NCBI RefSeq assembly: GCF_041200175.1
Contig: NZ_CP165727.1
Coordinates: 248,001-312,000, forward strand
Source of the DNA: Streptomyces sp. R33
GTDB lineage: Bacteria > Actinomycetota > Actinomycetes > Streptomycetales > Streptomycetaceae
Direction: 5' to 3'
Length of the DNA: 64,000 bases
The translations under genes were made by a program, and so were the position numbers. This document shows positions 18,240 to 27,281 of the stretch, one piece after another; positions within the stretch are counted from its first letter, which is position 1, and each line of letters starts with the position of its first letter. The notes beneath the pieces were generated by a model. That model was given only the letters and a program-made list of their open reading frames with translations. It was not told the DNA's origin and searched no databases.

Positions 18240-19637
18240 GCCCTGAACGTCAACCTCTACCAGAGCGCGACTGTCCCGCACGACGTCACCATCGCCTGGG
18301 GCGACGGCACGACGGAAACGGCCACCGCCAACGGCGGCGACGTCCTGAGGTTCGTCAAGCACACCTACCCCCGGCCCGGTGACTACACGGTCACGGTGAC
18401 CGCGGTGGACAGCGTCAGCAAGGTGCAGGCCGTCAAGCAGCTCGCGTTCTCGACGTCGGGCTCGTTCTTCTCCCCGCATGCGCCCACCCGGCTGCTCGAC
18501 ACCCGGGCCGGCATCGGCGCGGGCAAGGCCAAGGTCGGCGCGTACTCGTCAGCGTGGGTGAAGATCGCTGGCATGGGGAAGGTCCCGGCGGGGACGGCTG
18601 CCGTGGTCCTGAACCTGACGGTCACCAACACAACCGCCGCCGGACACATCTCCGCCTACCCGGCGGGCGCCAAGCGGCCCGAGTCCTCGAACATGCACTA
18701 CGTCGCCGGGCAGACGGTGGCGAACCAGGTGATCGTGCCGGTCAGCAATGACGGCCACGTCGAGCTGTACAACGGCGGCTGGAACGCCGTCGACCTGATC
18801 GCGGACCTCACGGACTACTTCCACCGCTCCGCCAACGACGGCTACACCTCCCTAGCCCCGGTCCGTTTCGTCGACACCCGCGAGGGCCTGGGCGCGGCGC
18901 GGAGCCAGGTTGCCGGGCAGTCCGCCATCGGCGTCCAGATCACCGGCCGGAGCGGAGTCCCCGCCGGGGCCAGCGCGGTCGCCTTGAACGTGACGGTCAC
19001 CAACCCTCGGGAGGCCGGCCACCTGACCGTCTTCCCGGCCGGACAGGCCGCGCCGTCCACGTCCAGCCTGAACTACACCGCGGGCCAGACCATCGCCAAT
19101 TCGGTCATCGTGCCGGTCGGCGCCGACGGAAAGATCAACATCCGCAACGGTGCCTGGGCCGGAACCGACGTCATCGTCGACGTCGTCGGCTACTACGGCG
19201 CCGGCGGGAAGGCCGCCTTCAGCACCCTGGGCGACGGCGGTATGACCTCCCCGTGGCGCATCGAGGACTCACGCACACTCACCGGAGCCAACAGCTGGCT
19301 CACCCTCGCCGGCGGATACTTCTACGAACCGCTGGCGCCGATGAACAACCCGCGCCCGATCGAAGCCCACGTACTGAACCTCACCGTCACCACCACCAGC
19401 GGTCCGGGGTTCCTCTCCGTCTCCCCGGACCCCTACCCGTGGGAGCGCTACCGATATGAGCGTCCCCCGATGCCACCGCGGCCCGTCTCCTCCACGCTGA
19501 ACTGGACAGCGGGCAAAGACGTGCCCAACCTGGTCCAGGCGAAGCCGGGCCCCTACGGCCTCGTCGACTTCTGGAACCAGAGCAGCCGGGAAGCCGATTT
19601 CATCAACGACTGGCTCGGCCAGTACGACGCCTACTGA
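18240..19637 (+). pseudogene. Surface protein: PKD-like domain plus three ~115-residue repeats, start missing
   Basis: The frame begins inside a PKD-type beta-sandwich (VTIAWGDGTTETATANGG ... HTYPRPGDYTVTVTAVDS). No start codon or signal peptide precedes it; the ATG/GTG at 18396 lies within the domain. Three copies of a beta-rich domain follow, starting RLLDTRAGIGAG, RFVDTREGLGAA and RIEDSRTLTGAN. Each contains PAGxxAVxLNLTVT, SSLNYTAGQTIANSVIV and VIVDVVGYY-type strands. Such repeats occur in secreted actinobacterial esterases, lectin-like and cell-wall proteins. It ends NDWLGQYDAY without anchor. I read it as the 3' part of a larger extracellular protein; the C-terminal 460 residues look intact. 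Confidence 0.7.
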
Positions 19638-19780
19638 CCGCTGACACCTCCGAAGGAGCTACCCCACCCGCCCCTTCGGACCTCACCGACGTCGCCGACC
19701 TGTGTGAAGTCGCGCCAAGCAACCGTACGCCCCTGTGGGCCGCCACCGTGCCGGTGGCGGCCCGCACCCCAGGCCGCTTC

Positions 19781-20350
19781 TCAGGCGGCCGCACCCGCGT
19801 GGACGTCCGTTCTACAGCCGCTGGCAGCGGCCCAGGAGATCCTCGGCCTGCCCACCGGTGATCCCGAGCGCCGTACCGAGTTCGTCCGGCTGAATCGAAC
19901 GGTGCGCGGTGCGGGCGGCGTCGTGGCCGGTGTTCGGGCGAGGATCTCCAGGCGGGTTGCGGCCTTCAACGCCGCAGCGGGCGACTGGCCAGCGAGGCTG
20001 TCCAGGGCCTGGCTCATCTGTGTCAGCAGGTCGTCGATCTCCCCCGGGAGCGCGATCGTCGAGGCCTCAACGGTCTCGATGTGGCGGTCCCAGTCATCGC
20101 AGCAGCTCTCCGCGTCCAGGTACGCCGGCTCGTCCTCATGCAGCGGCTTGTCGCCGATCCGCTCCCAGTCCAGCGGGTACTCGGCACCCGTCCAGCCGCA
20201 CGCGCACACCGCGCGCAACAGCCGTGCCCGCGGCCCGTGGAACAGGCGCCCGCTGTAGACAGCCCAGAACATGCTCGTGTGCCCGGCCGAGGAGCTCCCG
20301 TCGAAGTACACCGGCCCGGGAACGCTCCCGTCCTCGAGCAGCACACCCAC
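19781..20350 (-). CDS. Hypothetical protein, probably frameshifted near 19920
   Basis: The N-terminal ~125 residues are well formed: DGSVPGPVYFDGSSSAGHTS, VCACGWTGAEYPLDWERIGD and ALPGEIDDLLTQMSQALDSL. The CACGW pair and the PLDWERIGDKPLHED block recur in Streptomyces hypothetical proteins. After about residue 142 the frame becomes low-quality Arg/Pro-rich. The alternative phase from ~19925 reads GHDAARTAHRSIQPDELGTA then LGITGGQAEDLLGRCQRL and stops at 19812, which is clearly the real C-terminus (an HTH-like end). So one indel separates the two parts. Function unknown. The gene faces the STAND operon across a 370-bp gap. Confidence 0.6.
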   Translation of the reverse strand: MGVLLEDGSVPGPVYFDGSSSAGHTSMFWAVYSGRLFHGPRARLLRAVCACGWTGAEYPLDWERIGDKPLHEDEPAYLDAESCCDDWDRHIETVEASTIALPGEIDDLLTQMSQALDSLAGQSPAAALKAATRLEILARTPATTPPAPRTVRFSRTNSVRRSGSPVGRPRISWAAASGCRTDVHAGAAA

Positions 20351-20719
20351 CCGGCCCCGGTGCGACTATCCGAACTCCTCGGTCGTCCACGATTCGTCCC
20401 TCCTGGGCCACCCCCCGAACCCGCACCACCGAGCGCTGACCGCCCCGAGGCGACGAAACGGGGTGACGAGACGGGCCTTGGCCGACACGTTCATGGCCCT
20501 GGACAGCAAAGGAGCCGGCCCCCCCGCCAATGCCTCGACGACGCCCAGAGGATCCGAGTGACGACAACGCGGCAGGGCAACGACCGGACACGCGGACCCT
20601 CCGACCGCGGTGGCGCGCTGGGGCGTGCCGCCTCTCGCCGCTGCCGCTACGGTGGAATTACGAGGACCGGCGTACGCCCGCTCGGGCTCGCGCCGACCGA
20701 GCGGAGCGGGGTATCGCAT
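20351..20719. other. Intergenic region upstream of the STAND pair
   Basis: A 369-bp gap between the divergent gene starting at 20350 and the ATG at 20720. It must contain the promoters for both sides. No clear palindrome or gene was found, and the long frames here are shadows. Confidence 0.4.
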
Positions 20720-21127
20720 ATGGATGCCAGTCTGACCGCAGCGGAGATCACGCCTTACGTCGTCACCGCGATCAGTACCTACGGGACCGCCGTATTCACC
20801 CGCGTCAGAGACCAGGCAGCGGACGCCACCGTGTCGCTTGGGCGGGAAATCCTGCAGCGGTTCGCGCGGAGCACCCGCCGCCGGCAGGAACTCGAATCCG
20901 CGGTCCGCGACGTAGCGGACGAACCTCAGGACCCCGATTTCCAGGCGGCCCTGCGCGGCCAGTTGCGCCGCATCCTCGAAGGCGACCCCGGCCTGGCCGC
21001 CGAGCTCGCCGCGCTGCTCGCCCAGTCGGGCGCCCGTGTCACAGCGCTCCGCGAGCGTGCCGTGAACGTCGGGAAGATGACCGGCGGCGCTGTCGTCACC
21101 GGCGACAACAACCGGATCAACGAGTGA
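20720..21127 (+). CDS. Small effector-associated-type protein preceding STAND NTPase
   Basis: A 135-residue protein. An N-terminal helical region with a hydrophobic patch (AEITPYVVTAISTYGTAVFT; about 8-27) leads into a coiled, charged middle (FARSTRRRQELESAVRDVAD). The C-terminal segment 118-135 is GKMTGGAVVTGDNNRINE. The open frame extends upstream to 20081, but I place the start at the ATG at 20720, where similarity-like sequence begins. It overlaps the next gene by 4 nt (GTGA), so translation is coupled. Its C-terminal VVTGDxN segment recurs near the N-terminus of the next protein, suggesting that the two interact through it. Related N-termini survive in the fragment at 17413. No enzymatic motif is visible. 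Confidence 0.7.
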   Translation: MDASLTAAEITPYVVTAISTYGTAVFTRVRDQAADATVSLGREILQRFARSTRRRQELESAVRDVADEPQDPDFQAALRGQLRRILEGDPGLAAELAALLAQSGARVTALRERAVNVGKMTGGAVVTGDNNRINE

Positions 21128-24100
21128 CCTCCGACGCCTCGGCTGCGGGCGGCCGCTGGGTCGCTGCCGAACGCATCATCGACTCCGTCGTGGTGACAGG
21201 TGACGGTAACATCGTCATCTACTACGCCGACGGCGGCCACGCCGAACCCGCTGCGCCCGCGTCCCGTGCCGACGCCGAACGCCTTCTGTTCGGCCCTGAG
21301 CCGGGCGCCCCGACGTCCCGGCCGTGGACCTGGCTCACCCCCGAGGCCGCACTGCACCCCTTGGTGAGCCGACCCGAGGAAGCGGACCTGGTCGGGTGGG
21401 CACGCGACGGCCGGGGCACCGCGCTACGGCTCGTCTGCGCCCCCTCTGGTCAGGGCAAGACCACCCTGGCCCGAGAGGTTTGCGCCCGGCTCAGGGACCT
21501 GGGCTGGACGGCCGGTGTCCTCGACCTCGAACTCGCCCACGTCCTGAACACCGCCGGCGCGGAGGCGATGGCCGGCTCGCTTGCCCGGTCGGCCCGCCGC
21601 TGGGACCGGCAACTCGCTGCCGTCGCCGCGCTGCCGAGGCTGTCGGGACGGGCCCTCCTCGTGGTCGACTCCGCCGAAGTGCATCGGTCACGGATCGAGG
21701 AACTGCTCCACACCATCACCGAACTCCCCACCGTGCACGACGTGCCCCCCGTCAAGCTGCTCTTGCTCGCCCGGGACACCGGAGAGTGGTGGGAGGAACT
21801 GTCTGTCGGCAGCCACCGGCATCACTGGATTGAACGGCGGGTGACACGGCTGCCACCGGTCACGGAGGGGATGGGTGCCGCCGAGCTGGACACGGTCTGG
21901 TGCGAGGCGACCGGCGGTTTCCTGCGGGCCGCGGAGCAGGCAGGCATGAGCCTGGCTGCCGGATCGGCGCACTCGATCAGCGAGGGCCGACCCGCGGTCG
22001 TCCACACCACGCTGCAGCTGTATGCTGCGGCGCTGCAGCATGTCCTCGACGCCGTGGAAGGCCGGACCACAGCGCTGGACCACCAAGCCCACCCGATCAC
22101 CGGGCTGATCGAACACGAACAACGTTACATGGCAGGCGCATTCGCCGCCGCCGGTGTTCCCACTGGCCATGAGCGTGCACGTCTGCTTCTCGCACTGGTC
22201 TGCCTCCACGCCCCACTGGACGAACCGGCCGCGCTGCGGACCCTGCGGCGCGTCGAGACGGCGGCTGACGGGGATCTCGCCAGGATGGCGAGACAACTTC
22301 AGGTCCTCTACCCGGGCGGCGACAGCTCGCTATGGCGGGCCCCCGGGCCGGACCGCCTGGCCGACTCGGTGCTGCACACGCTGGCAGCCGACAGCCATTC
22401 GGACGGTGAAGCCGAGCAGCTGTTCCGCACCCTGTGCGCGACGGACGACTGGTTCGAGGGCAGGGACAGCGCCCGCGTCCTGCTCAGAGCACTGGCGACA
22501 GCGGACGAGGAACCAAGGGCTTCGGCGGAGGCGTCCCGGCGTGTGGGCAGAGCTGTGAGCACCCTGGTCCTCGAACACCCCCGGGGCTTTGTGTCTGCCG
22601 TGCTGGACATGGCCCCGGACCGGTTCGAGCAGCAGATCCTGGCAGCGGTCACTGATGGCGACACGACCGCTTCCGCATCCGGCCTGGCAGTCTCGGAACT
22701 GGAGGCACTCGACCTCCTCCTAAGCTCCGCAGCAGGCAACGACAGCCGGGCAAGGATCGCCGTCGCGATCTCCGGCAGACTCCTGCGCACGAAACAGGAG
22801 GCATCGCTGGCCACAGAGCCCTGGCAGACGAGTGTCCGGCTGACGAGACTCGCCCGGTACGCCCACCGCCTTAGGCGGACCGGTGACCTCCAGGGCGCCT
22901 CCCGCGCCGCGGACGAAGCAGTGTCACTGGTGCGCCAGACGCGCGAGTCCGGTGCAGCGGCGGCCAACGGACGCATCGCCCAGCGGCTGTCCCAGGCGAG
23001 CAGTGATCTGGCCGCGGCCGGCAGCGACGACGCCGCACTTGAAGCCAGCACCGCGGCGGCGGAGAGCGCGTGGTCGACGCTGTCCTCTCCCGACCCTCTG
23101 ACCACCGCGGAGCGTGCGGGCATCCTGAACCGGCACGCCCAGCGGCTGTACGCCCTCGGGCAGACCAACGCCGCCGCCAACTGCTCCGGGGAGGCGCTGC
23201 AGCTGTACCACGACGCCGCCCTGCACAACCCCGGCCGCCACGACCTGGAGCTGACCGGCGCAACGGCCGACTACGGCATCAAGCTGTGGGCGATGGGACG
23301 TCCGCGTCACGCGGCGCCACATCTCGCCGAGGCGCTCGCCGCCTACCGGCGGCACCTCGCAGTCGACGACCGGCCAGGCACCCGGTATGACCTGGCATCG
23401 ACACTGCGCGCGTACGGAGGGGTCCTGCACGATCTCGGGCAGGCGGACCAGGCGATCCCACACCTGGAGAAGGCGGTCGAAATGCAGCGCGGCCTGGCCG
23501 CGCTCGACCCCGACGCCGTCGTGGACCTCGCGGCCACGCTCAGCCGACTGGGGACGGTCCTCGCGGAGACCGGCTCCGTGGAGGCGGCGTGCCGCTACCT
23601 GGAGGAGGCCCTCAGCAGGCTTCGCAGCCTGCGCGGCGAACCTCGCACCGGAAAGGAGCTGGCGGGAGCGCTGGCCAACCTGGGGGCGCTGTACGGCGAG
23701 TTCGGCGATGCAGCGCGGGCGGTGAGCCTTCTCGAAGAGGCGCTGGCCCTCAAGGATGCCCGGGGGTCGCGCCTCGAGGGGGCAATCGACGATGTCAGGG
23801 CTACCGCGTACAACTTGTCGATGGCCCTGAGCAGCATGGGGGACGACGCATGTGCACGGGAGGTCCGCACCCGGTACCTGGACTCTCGGGAGGAAGGGCC
23901 GTCCATGCCCGCCGTGCGGACGGTCGCGGAGGTCAGGGCCGCGATCCCACCGGTGACCGAGGAAATGAGGGCCGCCGCGCGGCGCATGCCCGGAGGTCAT
24001 CTGTACACCAGTGACCCCGCCTTCGACCCGCACGGCGAGGTACCGGGGCACGCCATCCCGGGCGCGTTCCGCATCGACGGCGCCGGCGAGATCTCCGGGT

Positions 24101-24936
24101 ACATCGCCAATGATCACTATCGTCCCTCGCCCGTCGCGCTGCGCTTCCCGCCGCCCACGGATCCCGTGGACGAAGCCGCCCAGCTGGCCCTGACCGGCTA
24201 CGGGCCCCAGGCAGCGGTGGTGCAGGCGCTCAAGTCGGCCACCATCGCAGTGGCCGGGCCATCCCCTTCCGCGACGCCACCCCTGCACTCGCCCCGGGAG
24301 ACGGCAGTCTTCACCTCGCCGAGCCACGTGCCCGATGGCGTCACGACCACCCGGATGTCCGGCGCGGAACTGCTCGCAGCCCTCCCACCGCAGACCGTGA
24401 TCCACATCAACCCAGCCTCCCCGATCGCCTACCAGCTCGACAGGACCAAGAAGACCGACGAGACCACGGCAGCCCCCGCACGCACCAAGACACCCCCTCC
24501 GCCCCCGGCCCCGGCCCCGGCCCCGGCCCCGGCCCCGGCCCCGCCCATGTCCGCAGCCTCTGACCCTGCCCCGCCCCCCGCAAACCCTGACGACGAGATT
24601 GCCCGGCTGTGCGCCCGGCACGCCGCCGGTGAGCCGGTCCTCAGCCAGCTCACGGCCACTCTGCGCAGAAGCCGCGTCTGGTACATCACCGTAGGTGACG
24701 ACAGCCACAACCCCGCCATCGCGCAGACGTACGACGGACGCTCCGCCGCCTTCGTCTACACCTCGCGCGCGTACGCCCAAACCGAGGTACTGGACTTCGT
24801 CGAAGGGGCCCGGCTGTCCGAGGCGATGATGAGCGACGTCCTCAAAGAGCTTCCTCCCTCTACCTATGTGCTGATCAACAACGAGGGGCCGCATCCGCTA
24901 CAAATCGCCGCGTCCGCGCTGCTGGCCTACGGCTAG
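21124..24936 (+). CDS. STAND-type NTPase with TPRs and two SseB-like domains
   Basis: A 1270-residue signalling NTPase. I chose the GTG at 21124, which overlaps the previous stop. Residues 19-35 hold IIDSVVVTGDGNIVIYYA, echoing the neighbour's C-terminus. Walker A is APSGQGKTT at about 105-113, and Walker B is RALLVVDSAE at about 176-185. A helical region (200-680) and TPR-like helices (about 690-890, for example AIPHLEKAVEMQRGLAALDP and AVSLLEEALALKD) follow. Residues about 960-1106 resemble an SseB N-terminal domain (AVFTSPSHVPDGV ... GAELLAALPPQTVIHINPAS). A Pro-Ala linker leads to a second copy (1186-1270: FVYTSRAYAQ ... LKELPPSTYVLINNEG). STAND NTPases with TPRs act as stress or phage sensors and regulators; that role is inferred here. 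The stop TAG is part of the CTAG site used by the adjacent MITE. Confidence 0.8.
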   Translation: MTSDASAAGGRWVAAERIIDSVVVTGDGNIVIYYADGGHAEPAAPASRADAERLLFGPEPGAPTSRPWTWLTPEAALHPLVSRPEEADLVGWARDGRGTALRLVCAPSGQGKTTLAREVCARLRDLGWTAGVLDLELAHVLNTAGAEAMAGSLARSARRWDRQLAAVAALPRLSGRALLVVDSAEVHRSRIEELLHTITELPTVHDVPPVKLLLLARDTGEWWEELSVGSHRHHWIERRVTRLPPVTEGMGAAELDTVWCEATGGFLRAAEQAGMSLAAGSAHSISEGRPAVVHTTLQLYAAALQHVLDAVEGRTTALDHQAHPITGLIEHEQRYMAGAFAAAGVPTGHERARLLLALVCLHAPLDEPAALRTLRRVETAADGDLARMARQLQVLYPGGDSSLWRAPGPDRLADSVLHTLAADSHSDGEAEQLFRTLCATDDWFEGRDSARVLLRALATADEEPRASAEASRRVGRAVSTLVLEHPRGFVSAVLDMAPDRFEQQILAAVTDGDTTASASGLAVSELEALDLLLSSAAGNDSRARIAVAISGRLLRTKQEASLATEPWQTSVRLTRLARYAHRLRRTGDLQGASRAADEAVSLVRQTRESGAAAANGRIAQRLSQASSDLAAAGSDDAALEASTAAAESAWSTLSSPDPLTTAERAGILNRHAQRLYALGQTNAAANCSGEALQLYHDAALHNPGRHDLELTGATADYGIKLWAMGRPRHAAPHLAEALAAYRRHLAVDDRPGTRYDLASTLRAYGGVLHDLGQADQAIPHLEKAVEMQRGLAALDPDAVVDLAATLSRLGTVLAETGSVEAACRYLEEALSRLRSLRGEPRTGKELAGALANLGALYGEFGDAARAVSLLEEALALKDARGSRLEGAIDDVRATAYNLSMALSSMGDDACAREVRTRYLDSREEGPSMPAVRTVAEVRAAIPPVTEEMRAAARRMPGGHLYTSDPAFDPHGEVPGHAIPGAFRIDGAGEISGYIANDHYRPSPVALRFPPPTDPVDEAAQLALTGYGPQAAVVQALKSATIAVAGPSPSATPPLHSPRETAVFTSPSHVPDGVTTTRMSGAELLAALPPQTVIHINPASPIAYQLDRTKKTDETTAAPARTKTPPPPPAPAPAPAPAPAPPMSAASDPAPPPANPDDEIARLCARHAAGEPVLSQLTATLRRSRVWYITVGDDSHNPAIAQTYDGRSAAFVYTSRAYAQTEVLDFVEGARLSEAMMSDVLKELPPSTYVLINNEGPHPLQIAASALLAYG

Positions 24937-25095
24937 GGGGTGTCTGACGGATCAGGGTCGGACGGCCCGGGTCGGCTGGTGCCATGGATTGCAAGGCGGA
25001 GGAGGGACTCAACGCGGAGCGTTGGCGACCGACGACAACGCGGCAAGCCGCGGTGCCAGGCGGGCCGGGCCCGGCTCTGATCCGTCAGACACCCC
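24937..25095. mobile_element. MITE, 159 bp, CTAG-flanked
   Basis: The ends ggggg tgtctgacggatcag and ctgatccgtcagaca ccccc are perfect inverted repeats (19 bp, 23 bp with the CTAG). CTAG flanks both sides (24933-24936 and 25096-25099). No coding capacity. The form fits a miniature element mobilised by an IS5/IS427-type transposase. It sits exactly at the TAG stop of the STAND gene. Confidence 0.85.
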
Positions 25096-25099
25096 CTAG

Positions 25100-26171
25100 G
25101 GCCTGTGTGATGTCGTGATCAGCTTCTGGGTTCTGTCCTGTTCGCGGGGTGGGATCCGGTAGGACTGGGGGCGTGACGCGCAGGCAACTCACCCATGCCC
25201 AGTGGAAGTTCATCGAGCCGTATCTGCCGATCGGTAGGTACGGCCCGTACCCGGAGCGGTTGCGGGAGCAGTTCGAGGGGGTGATCTGGCGGTTTAGGTC
25301 CAGTGCCCAGTGGCGCGAGATGCCTGCCGAGTTCGGCCCCTGGGCCACCGTCTACGGACGCTTCCGCGTCTGGCGGGACGCCGGTGTGTTCACCGCCCTG
25401 CTGGAAGGCCTGATCGCCGAGGGGGCCCGGGTGGGCAGAACAGACTTGTCGCTGGTCAGCGTGGACTCCACAACGGTCCGCGCCCACCACGACGCCGCGG
25501 GGATGCGCGTCAGCAAGCACCTCATGAAGGCCCTGGAAGAAGCCGCACAGGAGCAGGAGACGGCCCGGCAAAAAGGGGCGGACCGGAGGAACAGAACGGA
25601 CAGGCAGAGCGCCGGTGCATCCGGCGCAGACGCAAGCTCCGTCTGACCGAAGCCCTGCTCGGCAGGTCCCGGGGCGGCCTCACCAGCAAGATTCACCTCG
25701 CCGCTGACCGCAGGTGCCGTCCGCTTGCGCTGGTCTTGACCGCCGGACAGGCCGGGGACAGCCCGCAGTTCATCCCCGTGCTCGCGAAAGTGAAAGTCCG
25801 CCTGCCGGTCGGCCGTCCCCGCACCAAGCCCGACGCAGTCGCCGCGGACAAGGCCTACTCGTCCCGAGGAAACCGCGCCTACCTGCGTAAACGCGGAATC
25901 AAGGCCGTCATCCCGGAAAAGCGGGACCAGGCCGCCAACCGCAAGAAGAAGGGCGCACGAGGCGGCCGACCCATCGTCCACGATGCCGACCTCTACAAGG
26001 AACGGAACACGGTCGAACGCCTGATCAACAAACTGAAAGCCTGGCGAGGCATCGCCACCCGCTACGACAAAACCCCGGACAGCTACCTCGCCGGCCTCCA
26101 CCTCCGCGCCGCAATGATCTGGATCGATGACCTACTCAAGACCGCCGAATGATCACGACATCACACAGACC
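25100..26171 (+). mobile_element. IS5-family insertion sequence, apparently complete
   Basis: A 1072-bp element with near-perfect terminal repeats: ggcctgtgtgatgtcgtgat at the left and, read inward from the right end, ggtctgtgtgatgtcgtgat. CTAG lies at 25096-25099 and 26172-26175. The left CTAG is shared with the MITE, giving the order CTAG-MITE-CTAG-IS-CTAG. The right side abuts another IS5 remnant. Confidence 0.9.
25173..26152 (+). CDS. IS5-family transposase, made by -1 frameshift (orfA to 25646, orfB 25310-26152)
   Basis: orfA, probably from the GTG at 25173, has RRQLTHAQWKFIEPYLPIG and SVDSTTVRAHHDAAG (first Asp). orfB continues LLGRSRGGLTSKIHLAADRR, VAADKAYSSRGNRAYLRKRG (second Asp) and RNTVERLINKLKAWRGIATR (Glu). 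The frames differ by -1 and the site A AAA GGG at 25571-25577 lies in the right phase, as in the element at 6145. Everything needed for activity seems present. It belongs to a different IS5 branch from the 6145 copy (shared motifs but divergent ends). Confidence 0.87.
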
Positions 26172-26189
26172 CTAGCCCTGTGTTCGTAT

Positions 26190-26463
26190 GGCGTACGCCT
26201 CCCGGAGGCATCTGCCTGCGCCGCCGCGAAATCCTCTGCACCATCCCAGACAAGGCCGACCAGACGCTCAACCGCCGCGCAGGCTTGGCTCCCGCGGCGG
26301 CCGGCCGCCGCATTTCGACCCGGCCGACTACCTTTAGCGCCACGCGGTCGAGTGCGGGATCAACCGCCTCACGAGGCACCGCGCCATTACCGCGCGATAC
26401 GACAGGCCCGCGCTCCGTTACGAGGCGACCGTTCTCGTCGCAGCCATCAACGAGTGGCTGTGA
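26190..26463 (+). pseudogene. IS5-family transposase, C-terminal remnant
   Basis: The reading begins RRREILCTIPDKADQ, shifts phase, then gives LGSRGGRPPHFDPADYL, a TAG, and [20 protein letters not shown] and [20 protein letters not shown] before the TGA at 26461. This is the last ~85 residues of an IS5/IS1647-like transposase including the Glu-bearing helix. Its 3' end overlaps the truncated C-terminus of the minus-strand gene at 26418, so it was the insertion that broke that gene. Confidence 0.75.
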
Positions 26464-26867
26464 TCCTCGGCCGTCACACCGGTGGGATCCACGTTCCACG
26501 TCTGTGGCAGATCGCTGCCGCAGAAGACGCAGACGGAGTCGTCCTCGCGCACGATGTTGTGCTCCTGGCAGCCAGGACACCGCCGGAACACCACCTCGTG
26601 GGTGAAGCCGGAGGGCCGCCCGAGCCCCACATCGTCGAGAGCACGGGCGACCTCCGACCAGGAGGTGACGTCCGGGCAGTACCCAGTGGCCTGGTTGCTG
26701 ACCTCGCTCACCGCCCACCAGTCCGCCTCACGCACGAAGCCGATCTCGCCAGCACTCAGAACCACGGCTCCACCAGCACAGGCAACGTGCTCGCTTCGCC
26801 GCGGCACCAGCCGAAGCACACCGTCCGTGCCGACCACAAAGGTGAACGGTTCGGCCAGCTCCGCCAC
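26418..26867 (-). CDS. Zinc-ribbon-like hypothetical protein, 3' end replaced by IS
   Basis: A protein of ~125 native residues from a GTG at 26867. [40 protein letters not shown] and [20 protein letters not shown] form a conserved actinobacterial hypothetical family. [10 protein letters not shown] and [14 protein letters not shown] make a zinc ribbon. After TWNV the frame enters the IS5 remnant (antisense), so the last ~25 residues are not native; little of the functional part seems lost. It lies upstream of nothing on its strand and 55 bp downstream of the gene ending at 26922, so the two may be an operon. Role unknown; neighbours suggest an immunity-type locus. Confidence 0.6.
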   Translation of the reverse strand: MAELAEPFTFVVGTDGVLRLVPRRSEHVACAGGAVVLSAGEIGFVREADWWAVSEVSNQATGYCPDVTSWSEVARALDDVGLGRPSGFTHEVVFRRCPGCQEHNIVREDDSVCVFCGSDLPQTWNVDPTGVTAEDHSHSLMAATRTVAS

Positions 26868-26921
26868 CGACCGCTCAGCGATCCAGCCGCCGAACTCAGC
26901 CGCTGAGCACCAACGCGCGCC

Positions 26922-27281
26922 TCAGAGATCGTTGGGGCGGGGCTGCCGAGGGGCGCCGGCGTTGCGCCAGCGGGCGGTGCGAACACCTGACGTGCCTCTG
27001 AGTGCGGACATCTCTTTCGGCCCCTGCACGAGCCGGCATGCGCCAGTGTTCTGATCGACGAGGATCGGCCAGTGTCCCCCGACCCGGGTCTGGCGTCCCT
27101 GTTCGTCTTTCGCCGTGGGATACCAGGTGAAGCCATATATGCCCGTGCCAGCCGGCGTCGCCCACAAGCCGAGTTCGAAGGCCCACTCCTCCCAACGGTC
27201 GGTCAGGGTTCGGCCGAACTCTTCCGCACGTCTCCGTGCTTCGCTCTCCTCCAAAAGATCCCCCTCACCGTTCTCCAACAC
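26922..27281 (-). CDS. Hypothetical protein, immunity-like
   Basis: A 119-residue soluble protein with an acidic N-terminus (ENGEGDLLEESEARRRAEEF), a middle rich in aromatic residues (GIYGFTWYPTAKDEQGRQTR) and HWPILVDQNTGACRLV, the layout of small polymorphic-toxin immunity proteins. I cannot assign a family. The last ~20 residues (after KEM) are Arg/Pro-rich and may be altered. Same strand as the gene below it at 26418-26867, and near a SUKH protein. Confidence 0.5.
   Translation of the reverse strand: MLENGEGDLLEESEARRRAEEFGRTLTDRWEEWAFELGLWATPAGTGIYGFTWYPTAKDEQGRQTRVGGHWPILVDQNTGACRLVQGPKEMSALRGTSGVRTARWRNAGAPRQPRPNDL

Noticed and set aside
24495..24545. Microsatellite with regulatory role
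   Set aside because: The ccccgg repeats simply encode a Pro-Ala linker in frame.
22924..24894. 656-codon minus-strand open frame opposite the STAND gene
   Set aside because: It is a GC-rich shadow with Arg/Gly/His-heavy composition and no motif; the plus strand carries Walker motifs, TPRs and coupled translation.
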